A stretch of 64,000 nucleotides of DNA, from contig NC_084462.1 of assembly GCF_027409185.1 (NCBI RefSeq), forward strand, positions 86,414,179-86,478,178. Direction: 5' to 3'. The DNA comes from Cynocephalus volans (Eukaryota; Chordata; Mammalia; Dermoptera; Cynocephalidae). Under the pieces are notes generated by a model. That model saw only the letters and a list, made by a program, of their open reading frames with translations, was not told the origin of the DNA and did no database searches. Positions 11,760-63,067 of this stretch are shown one piece after another. The position numbers were made by a program, and so were the translations under genes. The first letter of the stretch is position 1. Each line of letters begins with the position of its first letter.

Positions 11760-12274
11760 TTTATTGTATAAACATATCACAATTTACCTAGTCTACTCTT
11801 GGTGAACATTTGGGTTTTCCCAGTTTGGGGTAATTATGAATGAAGCTATGACATTGTTATTCATGGTTTTGTTTTGTTTTTTGAGGCAATAAGCATTCAT
11901 TTCTGTTGAGTATATATCCAGGTGTAGAACTGCTGGGTCATAGAATATACGTACAGTCCTACCAACAACCAGTTTTCCAAAGTGATTGTACCAATTTATA
12001 CTCCCACCTGCAAGGAAAGACACTTCCAGTTCTCCACATCCTTGTCCAGCATTGCAGTCTTTTTAATTTTAGGTATTCCAGTGGGTAAGTAGTGGTATCA
12101 CAATGTGGTTGTTAATTTGCATTTCTTTGATGACTAATGCTGTTGAGCACCTTTTTAGATGTTTATTGATCATATGAATATCATCACTTGTGAAGTGCCT
12201 GTTCAAGTCTTTTGTCCACTTTAAAAATAATTTTCATTGCGATATAATGCTCACCACATAAAACTCACCTATTT
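11760..12274 (-). repeat. old L1 fragment, reverse (left part)
   Basis: L1M antisense wording: tgagtatatatccaggtgtagaactgctgg-type sequence and tcctacc..ctttccaaagtgattgtaccaatttat-like sequence. A SINE dimer lies at its right end. Confidence 0.75.
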
Positions 12275-12290
12275 AAAAATGCATATTGCA

Positions 12291-12477
12291 GGGCCAGCCC
12301 ATGACTCACTTGGGAGAGTGTGGTGCTGATAACACCAAGGCCATGGGTTCAGATCCTATATAGGGATGGCCGGTTAGCTGACTTGGCAGAGCGTGGTGCT
12401 GACAACACCAAGTCAAGGGTTAAGATCCCCTTACTGGTCATCTTTTTTAAAAAATAAAATTAAATTAAAATAAAAAT
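12291..12477 (+). mobile_element. dimeric tRNA-derived SINE (CYN-like) with perfect 16-bp target duplication
   Basis: Two tRNA-like units in tandem: the left unit ends ggttcagatcctatatagg, the right starts gatggccggttagctgac and ends gatccccttactggtcat. An A-rich tail follows. The duplication aaaaatgcatattgca is exact at 12275-12290 and 12478-12493. It splits an older reverse L1, which resumes on the other side. Confidence 0.92.
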
Positions 12478-12493
12478 AAAAATGCATATTGCA

Positions 12494-13090
12494 GTGGTTT
12501 TTAATATATTTATAAGGATGCAACCTTCACCATTGTCTAATTCCAGAGCATTTCCATTACCCCCAAAGAGAAACCTCAATCCTGTTAAGCAACCAGCCCC
12601 CTACCCCCAGCAACCACTAATCTACTTTCTGTCTCTGTGGATTTGTCTGTCCTGGACATTTCGTATAAATGAAATCATGCAATCTATGGCCTTTTGTGTC
12701 TGGCTCCTTTCATGGATAATGTTTTCAAGGTTGGTCCATGTTGTAGCTTGTACAGAACTTCATTCTTTTTTATTGCCCAGTAACAGCCTGCTGTATGGAT
12801 ATACCACATTTTGTTTATCCATTCATCAGTTGGTGGACACTTGAGTTGTTTCTACTTTGGAGCTAATAATAATGCTAATACAAACTTAATATATAAGTTT
12901 TTATGTGAAATACATTTTCAGTTATCCTGAGTATATGCATAGAAGTGAAATTCCTGGGTCCTGTGGTAACAACTCTATAATTTAACTTTTTGCGTAACTG
13001 CCAAACTATTTTTCCACAGCCGCATCACTGTACGGGTACCCCATTTCACATTCCCACCAGCAATGTATGAGGGCTCTTTTGCCCATCTGT
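12494..13090 (-). repeat. old L1 fragment, reverse (right part)
   Basis: Continues the L1 interrupted by the SINE dimer. It has antisense wording such as tctctgtggatttgtctgtcctggac, ttattgcccagtaac and the closing cattcccaccagcaatgt. Confidence 0.8.
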
Positions 13091-13109
13091 AACTGAGTTA
13101 CCGAAATGT

Positions 13110-13800
13110 TATTTTAAAAGTAAAACCTGGATATACCCTTTACACCCAAAAGTAGGAGGTTGGTTAAATAAATTATAACACTCCATGGTATAGAATAATA
13201 CTGAAGCTATTACAAAAAACAAAAAAGAAGATCTATAAGTATTAACAGAATAAGTTAGATGAAAAAAGCAAGTAGTTAAACAGCCCCATTTGCATAACTA
13301 ACAAAGCTGTATCTATGTGTTTGTGCCCGAAAAGTCTGGATGAATAAACACCAAACTAAATATGGGGAGTGGGACTGCAGGGAGTTGATGGGTACTTTCA
13401 TTTTTGACTTTCTAATCTTTGGTATTGATTGTTTTCAAAATAAACATGTATTTGTTTAGTAATCTTTACACCATGTATTTAGGTAAAACAGACATCAAAG
13501 ACATTTTGTGCTTGGCATAAAAGATTATTAGGGGAAGGCCTAAGAAGTTTCTGTGAACTTCTACTGCAGAGCAACTTCATGTCAAAACTTGTTAAACTGG
13601 GGGCATTTTATCTTTTTCTTGTCAAAAGGCTCATTGAAGAGTTTGCTCTAGCTATGAAAAATTCCCTCATCATAAAAAGGATTATTGACAAGTATAATAG
13701 AATGTACTAAAATTAAATTTAGATCATGATATAAATACTAAATGAAAAAGATCAAAATATAGAAATATAAACTATACATAAACAGTATGACCGCAATCAT
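13110..13800 (+). repeat. old L1 3' portion, sense
   Basis: Wording of L1M 3' regions (gttggttaaataaattataac, actccatggtatagaataat) with opposite orientation to the preceding piece. It is clear to about 13,470 and weaker beyond. Confidence 0.55.
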
Positions 13801-13818
13801 CTTAAAAATCTATTCTTG

Positions 13819-13957
13819 TGGGCCGACCCCGTGGCACACTCAGGAGAGTGTGGCGCTGGGAGCGCAGCGACGCTCCCGACGCGGGTTCGGATCCTATATA
13901 GGAATGGCCAGTGCACTCACTGGCTGAGTACCGGTCATGAAAAAGACAAAAAAAAAA
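13819..13957 (+). mobile_element. dimeric tRNA-derived SINE, shortened right unit
   Basis: It starts tgggccgaccccgtggcac and contains gggttcggatcctatatagg. The right unit is reduced to gtgcactcactggctgagta followed by ccggtcatg and an A-run. The target duplication aaaaatctattcttg is exact at 13804-13818 and 13958-13972. This right-unit-shortened form recurs less often here than the full dimer, suggesting a subfamily. Confidence 0.9.
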
Positions 13958-13972
13958 AAAAATCTATTCTTG

Positions 13973-16594
13973 CATCCGCCAAAATGTGAAATCTTTCTAG
14001 GAGATGGGATTATAGGTGATTATATTCTTCCTTATACCTTTTTGATTTTTCCAGACTTTCTAGAATGAACATGTATAACATTTATAGTATAGTTTAAAAA
14101 TACTTTAAATTTAGTTTGTAGCTTGCCCATGTTTAACTAACCAGGTCTAAAACGCTTGCTGTGATATGACCAAAGACTGATATAACTCAAAAATTGTAGT
14201 CTCCATTAAAAAATGTTGTTTTCCAAAAACATGCAGTGAGGTGAAGATAAAAACACTATTAAGCAAAAAAATAAACTTGAAAATTGTATGGCAAATAATC
14301 CCAATTTTTTAAAAAGTACACACATATATGCTTATGAAGATGCTAGAAGAAAACAAAACACTAACAAGTCAGCCATTTGTTGGTATAGGGTGTGTAGGTG
14401 ATTATTTTTCCTTTTATATCCTGTTTCCAATTATTTATAATGGACATTATAAGCAGCTTTTATAATTTGAAAAAATTTAAAATTCAGTCTAAGAAGAAAA
14501 ACAATGTCTCTATCCAGATCTGGGATATTGGCAATTTTTTCTACTTCTCTTTTTCCTTATCTCCCATGACTCCCAGCCATCCTTCTAGTCCCTCTTTACT
14601 TGGTCGTTTGGGTTCCTCTCCCTTCTATTCCTGTACTGCTACTCTGTCCAGAGCTCATTTCCTCTTCTCTAGAACATGATAACAATCTCTTAACTGAGTT
14701 GGTTTTCCTGCTGTCCGTTCTCTCTCTGACCTACTTCTAGAAGCACAAATGCTGGAATAATCCACTTGAACGACTTTGCTCTCTTGTTTAAAACCCAGGG
14801 CTGACCGTCCTAATGCTATTACTCGGAGTCCTCAGCCTGACCTTGTTACTGGCCACCTTTGCCGGACTGGAGAATAAGGGACAACATTTCCCAAGTCCCA
14901 GGCTTTGGTGGGCAGGTCCTGTTGCAGTTCTAACTCACATTTTGTGACAAAGCCGAGCAGCTTAACCATGCTAGCTCCACGATAAGGGCTGTGGAGTCCC
15001 ACTACATACAGACGCAGGCTCCACCGCTGACTTGAACGCATTTAAGCCCTCTGCAATCCTCAGCTGTAACATAGATGTCCTGCGCCCTCCCTGGGTGGTT
15101 GTGAGAGGCTAGGGCCAAGCACCCCTAGTAGCTGGGGTGGGACTCAGTAGCTGGTTTCCATGTGATCCATTGTCCCTAAGGGATGCCCTCTGCTCCTTTG
15201 TCACCTAGAGTTCTCAGGAACTGTGCCGGCTGCCCCTTTGCTATGGGAGCTGAGCCTAACGCATGAGCTCCCCTGTCTCTCCAGCCCCATGGTGACCTCT
15301 GCATGGCAGATGTTCCCTCTCAGAAGTGTCTCCACTGCCACCTCCCCTACAGACACATCCCTGACAAATTTGACTCGGTTGAAATGTTCAGACCAGCGCC
15401 CCAAAACATCTCTACACTCAGGGTGACAGTCATTTCTTTGAATCTTAATGTGGCTCACTCTGTGGAATACCTATTAAATTGACGGGGCTAAGACGGCTGT
15501 TCCTTTCCTCCTTAACTTCCTCATCCTCCATCTCCGGCCATGGCACCATAACCCTCAGTCTCCCAAGCAGAAGCTTAGGCCATGTTGTACATACCTCCCT
15601 CTCCTCGACCCCTCAAGTGGCCGAGTCCAGCTTCCTTGCCTCCCTCCTAAGCGCAGTCCGGGTCAATCTCACTGCACTGCTCCAGTCCAGGCCCTCACCG
15701 AGCCTGCAGAACTGCCGCCGTGGACTCCTCTGGCTCCTCCTAGTGTCCCCAGCTGCAGCCCTGCCCTGCCCCTCCTTCCTCAGGCTGCCACTGCTCCTGC
15801 AATCACTGCCACTCACAGGGCAGCATGACCTCCATGGTGCACTCGCTACATTTCCACCTTGAGCTAAGTGCTTTATGCACTGTTTCTTGTGATTCCTCTG
15901 ACAACCGTATGATGTGGGTTTTAAGATCTCCATTTGCCAGATTAGAAAACAGCTTCAGAGACGTCAAGTAACCAGCCTCAGGAATGGGCAGGATCCAGCA
16001 GCCAGAGCCGGCACTTTCAGCCACTAGATGGTTTTGCTTCCTCAAGTCTGCCCTCCCTTCAGTGGCCTGGGCCTGACTTTTGACTTCTGCGTGAACACCA
16101 GGGACCCTCGGTCTTTGGCCGTCAAATGTTTAATAAGTGGGTTGCCTGCCTTGCAGGGAACCAACACCACACGTACTTGGCCTCATGGCTTTGGTTAGGT
16201 CACACTTCGCCATTTGCTGACTCGTGTCTTTACTCCGTTACTCCTTTTGTTCACCCCAAACAGAGGAATGTTTTTAAAAGTTTTAAATTATAGTGTCCAT
16301 TACAACAATGTTTTCCATTGTGAAACCCCACGGAATTGATACTGTGCTGCAAAGATCAAGCGTGACTGGAAGCTGCTTTAAACGTGTTAAGTTCAGAAAA
16401 CCTATGGTCGGACGCATTCTCACTGATTCAATAAATGAGTTGTGTTGACCCAGCGTGTTGTAATAAATCGAGGGTTACAAATTAACTGCATATTCTTTAT
16501 CCCACATGTAGAGGTCTGAGCAACTACCGTGATAAAAGGAAGACGTTTTAGAAAACGGTTGGCTTTTCTCACACCCCACTTTTTTTTTTTCCAG
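13973..16594. other. GNB5 upstream stretch
   Basis: 14,000-14,500 has the look of an old L1 3' end (tataatggacattataagc). 15,490-15,830 resembles an L2-type repeat (short pyrimidine-rich phrases about purines of the complement) and 15,870-16,050 a reverse MIR. 14,500-15,480 and 16,060-16,590 look unique. No exon is supportable except the one beginning at 16595. Confidence 0.5.
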
Positions 16595-55743
<39,149 letters not shown>

Positions 55744-56920
55744 TCATCTTCTCACAACGCACACAATGCTGAGGATACGATTTGAAACCTTCACATGTAA
55801 ATAGATACTACTTCTAGAGGAGCTGAGGTTTATTGCAATTTAGCTTGAGGGAGCAGCTCCATGGCTCAGAGTTCACTAAGCCTCTCCAATATTGCTACTA
55901 AAACCACCAACCCCAGAAATACACTAGTGTGAGCCTTCAGCACCTTCAAGTACAGTATTTTTCATTTTGAACACTTTTTAAAGTTTGTCCGTTTTTAAGG
56001 TTATTATAAATTATAGTAGTCTCAACTCATTGTTACCAGTAGAATTTAGCATTTAATATAATCCACTTATTTCCTTGAATCAAATTTGTTTTCAAAGCAC
56101 TTTAAAATCTTATTTTTCTTGGTGTGCACTGTGACTTTTGGAACCTTCCTATAGAAGTGCTGGTTTTACTATGACTACATATTTGATAACTTAGATAAAA
56201 TGAACCAAAAAAAAAAAAAAGTGCTGGATTTATGGACTATATGAGGACTGTGTTACATGGTCTGTGAAGGAAGAAAAATTCCAGTTCCTAATGTAATTAG
56301 ACAAAATCACATTTTTAAAAATGTTTTTATTGTAAAAGTATGTTTTTCAGCCTCCTGTCTTTTTTCAGATAAAACATCTTTGTCTTTATAAACTGTTATA
56401 AATGAAGAAGAGATATGCATAAAATGGACAGGATGTTTGATTCATGAATTATATGATGTGATATATATCACTGTAGCACTTGGACAGGGCATTTTCTTTC
56501 ATTTGAGGGAAAAGCTAAATGCTGTTTGTAACACAAATGCTTCCAAGAACAAGCAAAACCTTTCTGTGTGGGAACTTAAGACAATAAGCTTATTTAAAAA
56601 CCTATTAGTAGTATTAGTGGAAACACTTAGGTTAAAGTGGATCTTGTCCACATAAATTATATTCATATGTATTGTTCTGTAATGACATATACAGATTGAT
56701 AGGTCTTGAATAATAATGTCTTTGTTCCTCTTGAGAGAAAAATAATATAAAAAAGGATATCTTGTCTTTATTTGAAAATCAACAAATCCTTCTGGAAGAT
56801 GTCAAGTGCTTTTTGTTATAGGATCCCTTCTTTTCTTTTTTTTTTTTTTTACAGGGTAGATGCTTAATCTTTGTTTTAGAAAACTCCTTATTCAAAAAGA
56901 TGGCATGAATTAATTACTGG

Positions 56921-56926
56921 AATAAA
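56921..56926 (+). terminator. candidate polyadenylation signal of GNB5
   Basis: This is the first AATAAA after the GNB5 stop, about 1.2 kb downstream. The role is inferred from position. Confidence 0.4.
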
Positions 56927-57293
56927 TAGGCACCTCAGACACCAGAAATCATTCCTGGGTGAGGTTTGCCCCATGGGTGGCCTGGGGTCTGACTGCCAGG
57001 TCCTTGCCACACATGAGAGCTGCATGTGCCAAGTCTCTAGGCTGTCCTGTCTCCTCTCTTGGTCCTGCTCCTCCTAGTGGTGGTTCTGGCTTTGCCGGCC
57101 CAGCCTCAGGCCCTGCTCTCAGAGAGGCCCTTCCGGAGCAGGAGCCAGGTATCTCCGTGGGACAGACCTGGACCTGACGTTCCTGTAAACACAGGGGTGT
57201 GCCCAGCCCACCCTCAGAACTGATTGTTCAGATGTCATGATAGGTACATCAGTCAAAAATCAGCCAGGCCAGCTTTTCCATCACCTCATTTTA

Positions 57294-57299
57294 AATAAA
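57294..57299 (+). terminator. candidate polyadenylation signal of GNB5
   Basis: A second AATAAA lies in an AT-rich context about 1.55 kb after the stop. The role is inferred from position. Confidence 0.35.
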
Positions 57300-58001
57300 T
57301 ATAATGGTTATATTCTGTCATTTGTGAAGCAAACATTTGATGAGGTTTTTACTACACATCAGGGGCTGGGGCAGAGAGGGAAAGATAAAAAACCCCTGCC
57401 AGCCTCCAAAGAGCCCAGAGTTAGGGAGGGAGCGTGGTCCAGAGGGACTGTTTTTTAGCCACCTTCTTCCCCTGGTGGATTTCAGTCTGGGAAGGGGCTC
57501 AGGAAATAGGCAGTGCCTGCACAGCTACTGCCAGCGTCTGACGGGGCCAGGCCCCAGGGTGTGGCCCTTGGAATTCCCAAGCTCCAGAATGTTCTGGAGT
57601 TGCCCCGGTCCAGCTGGCCTCCTCACGATGGCATCCCCTTCCCTTTCTCCCACAGATCCTTTTTGTCTCTGCACTCTGGGCCTTCTGGCTCCCAGAAGTG
57701 AGGGAAGACAGGGCAGAGAAAAGGTCACCTAGACCCAGTGGAAGCAAATTCAAGGTTCTGTGTTTGGGAGCAGAGCACATCTTCAGTATATGTGCAAAAT
57801 AGCTTGACTTTCCAATCGAACATGACTTTAAGGGCCCAATAGAAGCACTGCATAGAACACTTATACTTACTTCCATGGTGGTAAGCCACCTCCCCATAAG
57901 TATGTCCCCCCACAGCTGGGAATATTGAGTGTATATTGATAAAATACTTGATTTGGAATAATATACTATACCATGTAGAGACTCAAGGCTAAACCCCACG
58001 T

Positions 58002-58007
58002 AATAAA
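58002..58007 (+). terminator. candidate distal polyadenylation signal of GNB5
   Basis: This AATAAA is followed by a T/G-rich stretch (attgtattttgcat), a typical downstream context. It would give a 3' UTR of about 2.3 kb. Confidence 0.4.
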
Positions 58008-58009
58008 TT

Positions 58010-58520
58010 GTATTTTGCATATTAAAAATGATGCTGAGTGTAGTTTTTAAATCAGTTTTTCTTTTGTCCTGGAGGTCTTGGGGGCACACCTACCAAACTA
58101 TTGTGGTAAGGGGGCCAAAAGGATGTGTGCCCAGGTCTATGTAGCTGCGACAGCCCCTGCCCCAGCCAGAAGAAAGAAGGTTCAGGCAGAAAAGAGGTGT
58201 GGAGTGATGGGTATTTATGGGAAGTATTTGTGAAGTGAAACCAGGTCAACTGCTTTAGAGTGGGCGGTCAGCCTTTCAGAAGTGGGGCCCGCTGCTGTCT
58301 GTCCCTGTTCTCCGGGAATGAGCCGGAAGCAGGCAGCCTGTGTCCACTCCCCTCTTCCTACCCTTCAACCTCCTCCACACCTTCCCTAGATTGTAAGGGG
58401 TTAAAAGACAGCACAGGGTTGTAAGGCCTCTGTACCTGGGCTGTCTTAGCTGCTTGGGCCAGTGGCTAGAAGGTGGCACCACTGACACTGGAACTCATCT
58501 GTAAGTTAGAGGGGGCAGCA
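58010..58520. other. intergenic stretch after GNB5, nothing named
   Basis: Unique-looking sequence. No exon, repeat or RNA gene can be supported. Confidence 0.6.
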
Positions 58521-58680
58521 CGGTGACAAAGGATGAGGACCCGGGTTCAGACCCAGCTCTACCGTTTTTACAGGCTATCATGACATCTCAATTTCTCGGC
58601 CTTGGCTTCCTCATCTGCGCAGTGGGCAGCACTAAAGTGTGTGCAGTGCCCAGCGCAGCCTTTGGCACACCTTCGGCAAG
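58521..58680 (+). repeat. MIR fragment, sense
   Basis: acccgggttcagacccagct, then ttggcttcctcatctgcgca, then gcctttggcacacc follow the MIR order. Confidence 0.65.
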
Positions 58681-58684
58681 GGTT

Positions 58685-58928
58685 AGTTCCCTGCTTCCTC
58701 CCTCTGTCGTTCCCCAGTCCCTTTCCTGCCCCCCCCCGCTGCTCCCCGCCCCTCCTCTTCTCCCCCCTCCTCTTGCCCCCACACCCTCCTGTTCCTCTCC
58801 TCTGCTCCCTCTCCCTTTTCTAACCCTCCTCTTCCTTCCTCCTCTTCCCACTCCTTTCCCTGCTCCCTATTTCCCTTCCTCTTGCTCTTCTGTCTTCTCT
58901 CCTCTCCTCCTCCATCCCCTCCCCCTCC
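58685..58928 (+). repeat. pyrimidine-rich tract of about 240 bases
   Basis: Almost only C and T on the + strand, in cctcttcc/ccctcc-like mixtures. The long frames on both strands here are products of base composition. Confidence 0.9.
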
Positions 58929-58964
58929 ATAGGTGGTCCCTATCAATTAGAGAGTCATCTGGGC

Positions 58965-59210
58965 CAGTGGTTCTCAAGCTTTTTGGTCTTAGGATCCCTC
59001 TACACTGAGAAAAACTAAAACCCAAGTATACAGAGCCATGCATTCCATTAACCATCAGGGAGATACTTTTACCACACATCTGGAGTCTCTGGAAAACTGA
59101 GAATGAGTGAAAAAAAACCACATGTACAAAAAAAAAAAAAAGTACTATTATGACCCCCAAAAGGTCTCAGGGACCCTTGGGGGCTCTGGATCATAGTCTG
59201 AGAACTGCTG
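58965..59210. mobile_element. nonautonomous hAT (Charlie-type) element
   Basis: The ends are inverted repeats: CAGTGGTTCTCAAGC... and ...GTCTGAGAACTGCTG. Inside, ttttggtcttaggatccctc and aggtctcagggacccttggg are typical of Charlie-derived elements. Internally deleted. Confidence 0.8.
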
Positions 59211-60280
59211 ACCTAAGCTGATGAGCCCTTCCTCGCTGCTCTTTGTGAGACTTCCCTGAGGCAATTCAGGCCCTTGGAGGAGCGTGGAAAAGAAGGAAGA
59301 GACCAGGATAACAGAAGTGCTGGCCCCTAGGAAAAGCCCTCAGAGGAGGCTTTGGGGCAACCATGGCAGCACAGGAAGTGACAGCCGTTTGGAAGGGCTA
59401 CAGACTAACTAGGGCCTATGAACCACTGAAAATCCTTTCAGAGGAGGACACTGGGGATCCTGAGGTGAGCACAGCTGATAGGTTAGAGGATTAACTGGGG
59501 CTGGGGTTGGGGCTGCATTGCTTCCCCCAGCCTGGGAGAGCTGGCTGAGTAGGGATTTGTAGATCTTCGTTTCCCAAACTTGCCTGCTGAGAAGAACCAT
59601 CCAGATCAACAGCAGGTTAAACACGGCCCCCTCAGACCCCTCTCAAGAGTTCTGGACTGTGTAGGCCTGACATGGGCCAGGAATTCTGATGAGGAAGTAT
59701 ATTGGGTGAGCCCCCAAGTGAATGAATCTTGTCTCTGTGGATCCATTGTGAGGATGTGATGCTAAACCACTCACGCTCTCATCCATGCTGGGAGAGAATC
59801 GGGTCACTTCAGGGCATACCAGCCTCCTCTTTTCTAGACAACTTGCTGAAGCTAGGCTGGCCTTCGGGACTGGTCAGTCTCCACAAGGGGACTCTGGCCT
59901 ACAATGGGCTTCTAAGGGCCAATTCAGGTGAAAGACATGAAATTATTTAATATGTTTTTGTCATTATAAAAAGGATGCACTCCCTTTAGTGAGGAGATGG
60001 GATCAGGAATGATGCCATGGCTAATTTAACCCACATAAATAAATATGAACTAAATGTAAGTATGGTTCGAGCACTGATGTGAAAACTGTGACAACAGGAA
60101 ATGCCTGTCTTTGAACCCAAGGTTATCTAACCAGCATACCACTGCTGAATGCTCACCTTTGTCATCAACTACGGCCCATGAAGCAGAGGTCACTGTTTTC
60201 AGCCTGTGTGTTTTTCACAATAGTAGGCGGCCTCCCACTCCTAGATCAGTACCCAAGAAAAATGAAAACTTTTTGTTTGT
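59211..60280. other. intergenic stretch, nothing named
   Basis: No gene or recent repeat can be supported. The MER5-like wording at 59,570-59,690 is too weak to annotate. Confidence 0.55.
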
Positions 60281-60284
60281 TTTG

Positions 60285-60800
60285 TTTTGAAAACAAAAAC
60301 TGGAACACAACTGTACATAGCAGCATTATTCATACAGCCAAAAGTGGAAACAACCCAAATGTTCAACAGTGAATGAGTGGATGAACAAAATGTGGTATAT
60401 CCACAAAATGGAAAATTATTCAGCAATGAAAAGGAATGAAGTGCTGATTCATGCTACAACATGGATGAACCGTGAAAACATTATACTAAGTGAAAGAAAC
60501 TAGACACAAAGAACCACATATTGTATGATTCCACTTATATAAAATGTTCAAATAACATTTTATGTAAATTTGAACATTTGAACATTTTTCTCCATAGAGA
60601 AAGTAGATTAGTGGTTACTTAGGACTGGGGTGGGCAGTAACTGCTAATGGGTACTGGGATTCTTTAGGGGTAATGGAATTGATAGCAGTGATGGTTGCAC
60701 AGCTCTATGAATATACTAAAAACCAGTGAATTACATATTTTAAAAGGGTGAATTTTATGTTTTGTGAATTATATCTCAATATAGCTGTTATTAAAAATGT
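60285..60800 (+). repeat. old L1 3' end, sense
   Basis: catagcagcattattcatac, aacccaaatgttcaacagtg and ggatgaacaaaatgtggtat are the standard wording of an L1M 3' region. It ends ttgtgaattatatctcaat. Confidence 0.85.
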
Positions 60801-60949
60801 GAAAAAATAATAGGCAGTTGCCAGCTATTTTCAAAAAGTACAGTATTTCAATAAAAACAACAAACTATGTAGGTAATACCAATATGTCACATTTTGGTTT
60901 TGCTCAAGAGTGAGGCAAATGAGCATGGTCACTCTGGTTAGTTAATACT

Positions 60950-61150
60950 AATAACAACAGCTCCTCTGTAATGACGAGCATTTACTGTACTTTGCATACA
61001 CCAACTCACGTTATCCTTGTAAAGCCCTATGATGCAGGCATTTCATTATCTCTGTTTTTTAGATGGGGAAATTGAGTTTAGGAGAGTCAAATAACTTGCC
61101 CGTGGTTGCGCAGCACTGAAGTTGCAGACCCAGGATTTTAACCAAATCTG
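60950..61150 (-). repeat. MIR SINE, reverse
   Basis: caactcacgttatccttgta, ttagatggggaaattgagtt and cttgcccgtggttgcgcag match the reverse MIR. Confidence 0.7.
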
Positions 61151-61539
61151 ATTGCAAATTGCCTCCTTGCATTATGTGGACTGGAAATTCTGTGTGGAGG
61201 TTAATTTTATTCATTTGTTGTTTAGTTCTACTGATAATTATAAAGAGTCACCAATGGCAAGGCCAGAAGATTTACTACTTACCCCTAAGCTACTCCAAAA
61301 CTAAGAAAAAACTGTGCTTGCTGCTAAAGTATGTTCAAAAAGGTAAAATCATGACTCTCTTGCAAATAAAACATGAACTTGTTTCAAAATTTTTATTTAA
61401 CACATTAACTAATGAGGAAACCAGTAAGATATTAAAACCAATTCAAATGGGAATTTGATATACAGAGATTTACATTCTTTTCTAACAAAATTCATTTGTT
61501 TCACTGTAACAGGAATCATTTGCATTGGCAGATTAGGCA

Positions 61540-62700
61540 TTCAGCAGTAGCATTAGCCAGCTCAGCCTTTGTAGGGAGAATTCCATGTTGTTGAGCCTAC
61601 GCATACCCTCTATCCCTGCTGCCATGACCTCTTTGTTCATGGGCTCATAGAGCAGGCACTTCAGTAGCTGGGTCTAGAGGCTGTCTGACATCCACAGAGC
61701 GCATAATTTTGTTCACATGATTAAGAGTCTCCTCTAGGGTGAAGATATCTGCCACCAAAGGGCATCCACGTGGGACACAAATATCTTCACAGTCTGCCCA
61801 TTCAGACGGGTCCAGCCACATATGTCTTTCAAGATTTCCTTGTTAGAAATCTTCCAATCCTGTTCTTTTCAAGGCCCTGACCATCCACCCAAACCATGAG
61901 CAACTGCCCATGAATCCATGTAGATATGTATTCTGGCCATCTCTCATTACAGACATAGTGGACAACCAAATATATGGTTTGAATTTCTGCCCACTGGGAC
62001 TTTCCCTCGCACTGTCCTTCACAGTCATCCCTGAGTGTGAGTGAATGTTGCTACTTTCATGTGATACCAGCATGTCATATAGACCCAATCCAGGCTTGAG
62101 TTTTTCTCCCTTAGTACACCAGCCATAAGCAACACTGCAAGAGGCCATAGGCTTGGAATAAGGGAGAGGAGGCAAAGTACAGGAGTTGGTGTTGAAGCAC
62201 TCTGAGCCACCTGCTCATGCAATTTACTTGTACCTTCTGGACCTGCCTGAGTTCAGTCTCTCATATACCATTTCCATTTGTTGATTGCTGCTTTACAGCT
62301 AAGTACATCAGACAGCATCCTGTTCATGATGGGAGCTCAAGCTGTGTGGTCACCTGATATCCCATGGTGCGGCATTCAGCCTCTACCAAGGCCAGAACCT
62401 GCTCTTCAAAAGGAGAATAGTTATCTTCAGAAGAGGGCACAGATTTGCTTCAAAATTCTAGAGATCTGCACTGTCTCCTATTAGTGCTTTCCAGAGGATC
62501 CATATAGCATCCCTATTTGACACTTCAAGTACCAATGGATCTGTTAGATCACAAGACCCAAGCAGTACAGCAGCTTTACCGCAGACTGAATGTTCTGCAG
62601 GGCCTTCTCTTATTCTGTTCCCCAATCCACCAGCCTATGGATTCAGCTAAATTAGCACACTCAATGTGGTATGCTGCCTCCAAAACCCAAAATGGCCTTC
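61540..62700 (-). pseudogene. broken endogenous retrovirus pol remnant (RNase H / integrase-side region)
   Basis: On the minus strand, pieces of frame with retroviral RNase H character appear at about 61,840-62,180 (a short DSWAVA-type motif near 61,900). They are separated by frameshifts and stops, and further pol-like sequence runs to ~62,700. The copy is old and cannot make a protein. The retroviral class is uncertain. It is followed by an MLT1-type LTR inserted at 62,701. Confidence 0.6.
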
Positions 62701-63067
62701 TGCTGTAGGCTGGATGTTTGTGTCCCCCCAAAATTCATATGTTGAAATCCTAATCCTAATGTGATGGCAGTAGGAGATGGAGGCCTTTGGGAGGTGATTA
62801 GATCACGAGGATGGAGCCCTCATGAATGTTGTTAGTGCCCTTATAAAGAAGCCCCAGAGAGCTCTTTCACCCTTGCACCACATGAGGATAGAGCAAGAAG
62901 GCACCATCTATGAACCAGGAAGTGGGCCCTCACCGCACACCAAATTTGCTGGTACCTTGATCTTACACTTCCCAGTCACCAAACTGTGAGAAATAAATTT
63001 CCATTGTTTGTAAGCAAGCCAGTATATAGCATATATTCTGTTATAGCAGCCCAAATGAACTAAGGCA
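62701..63067 (+). mobile_element. MLT1-type MaLR LTR, sense, near complete
   Basis: It starts TGCTGTAGGCTGGATGTTTG and ends GAACTAAGGCA. The interior matches MLT1/MST wording closely: ccccaaaattcatatgttga, ctttgggaggtgattagatc, tctatgaaccaggaagtggg, aactgtgagaaataaatttc. An imperfect 5-bp duplication, ccttc/cctac, flanks it. It is a solo LTR inside older retroviral sequence. Confidence 0.88.

Larger units (their letters stand above)
55744..58010 (+). other. GNB5: GNB5 3' UTR (end uncertain)
   Basis: Noncoding sequence follows the TAA. AATAAA hexamers at 56921, 57294 and 58002 are possible ends, so the UTR may be between about 1.2 and 2.3 kb. No recent transposon interrupts it. The reverse-strand frame at 57499-58089 is not supported as a gene. 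Confidence 0.6.

Noticed and set aside
57499-58089. 196-codon reverse-strand frame in the GNB5 3' region
   Set aside because: No known domain and a patchwork composition. It lies opposite the 3' UTR with no supporting signals.
58523-59008. 161-codon frame rich in Pro/Ser/Leu and its Gly/Glu/Arg-rich reverse frames
   Set aside because: They are translations of a pyrimidine-rich tract, not a gene.
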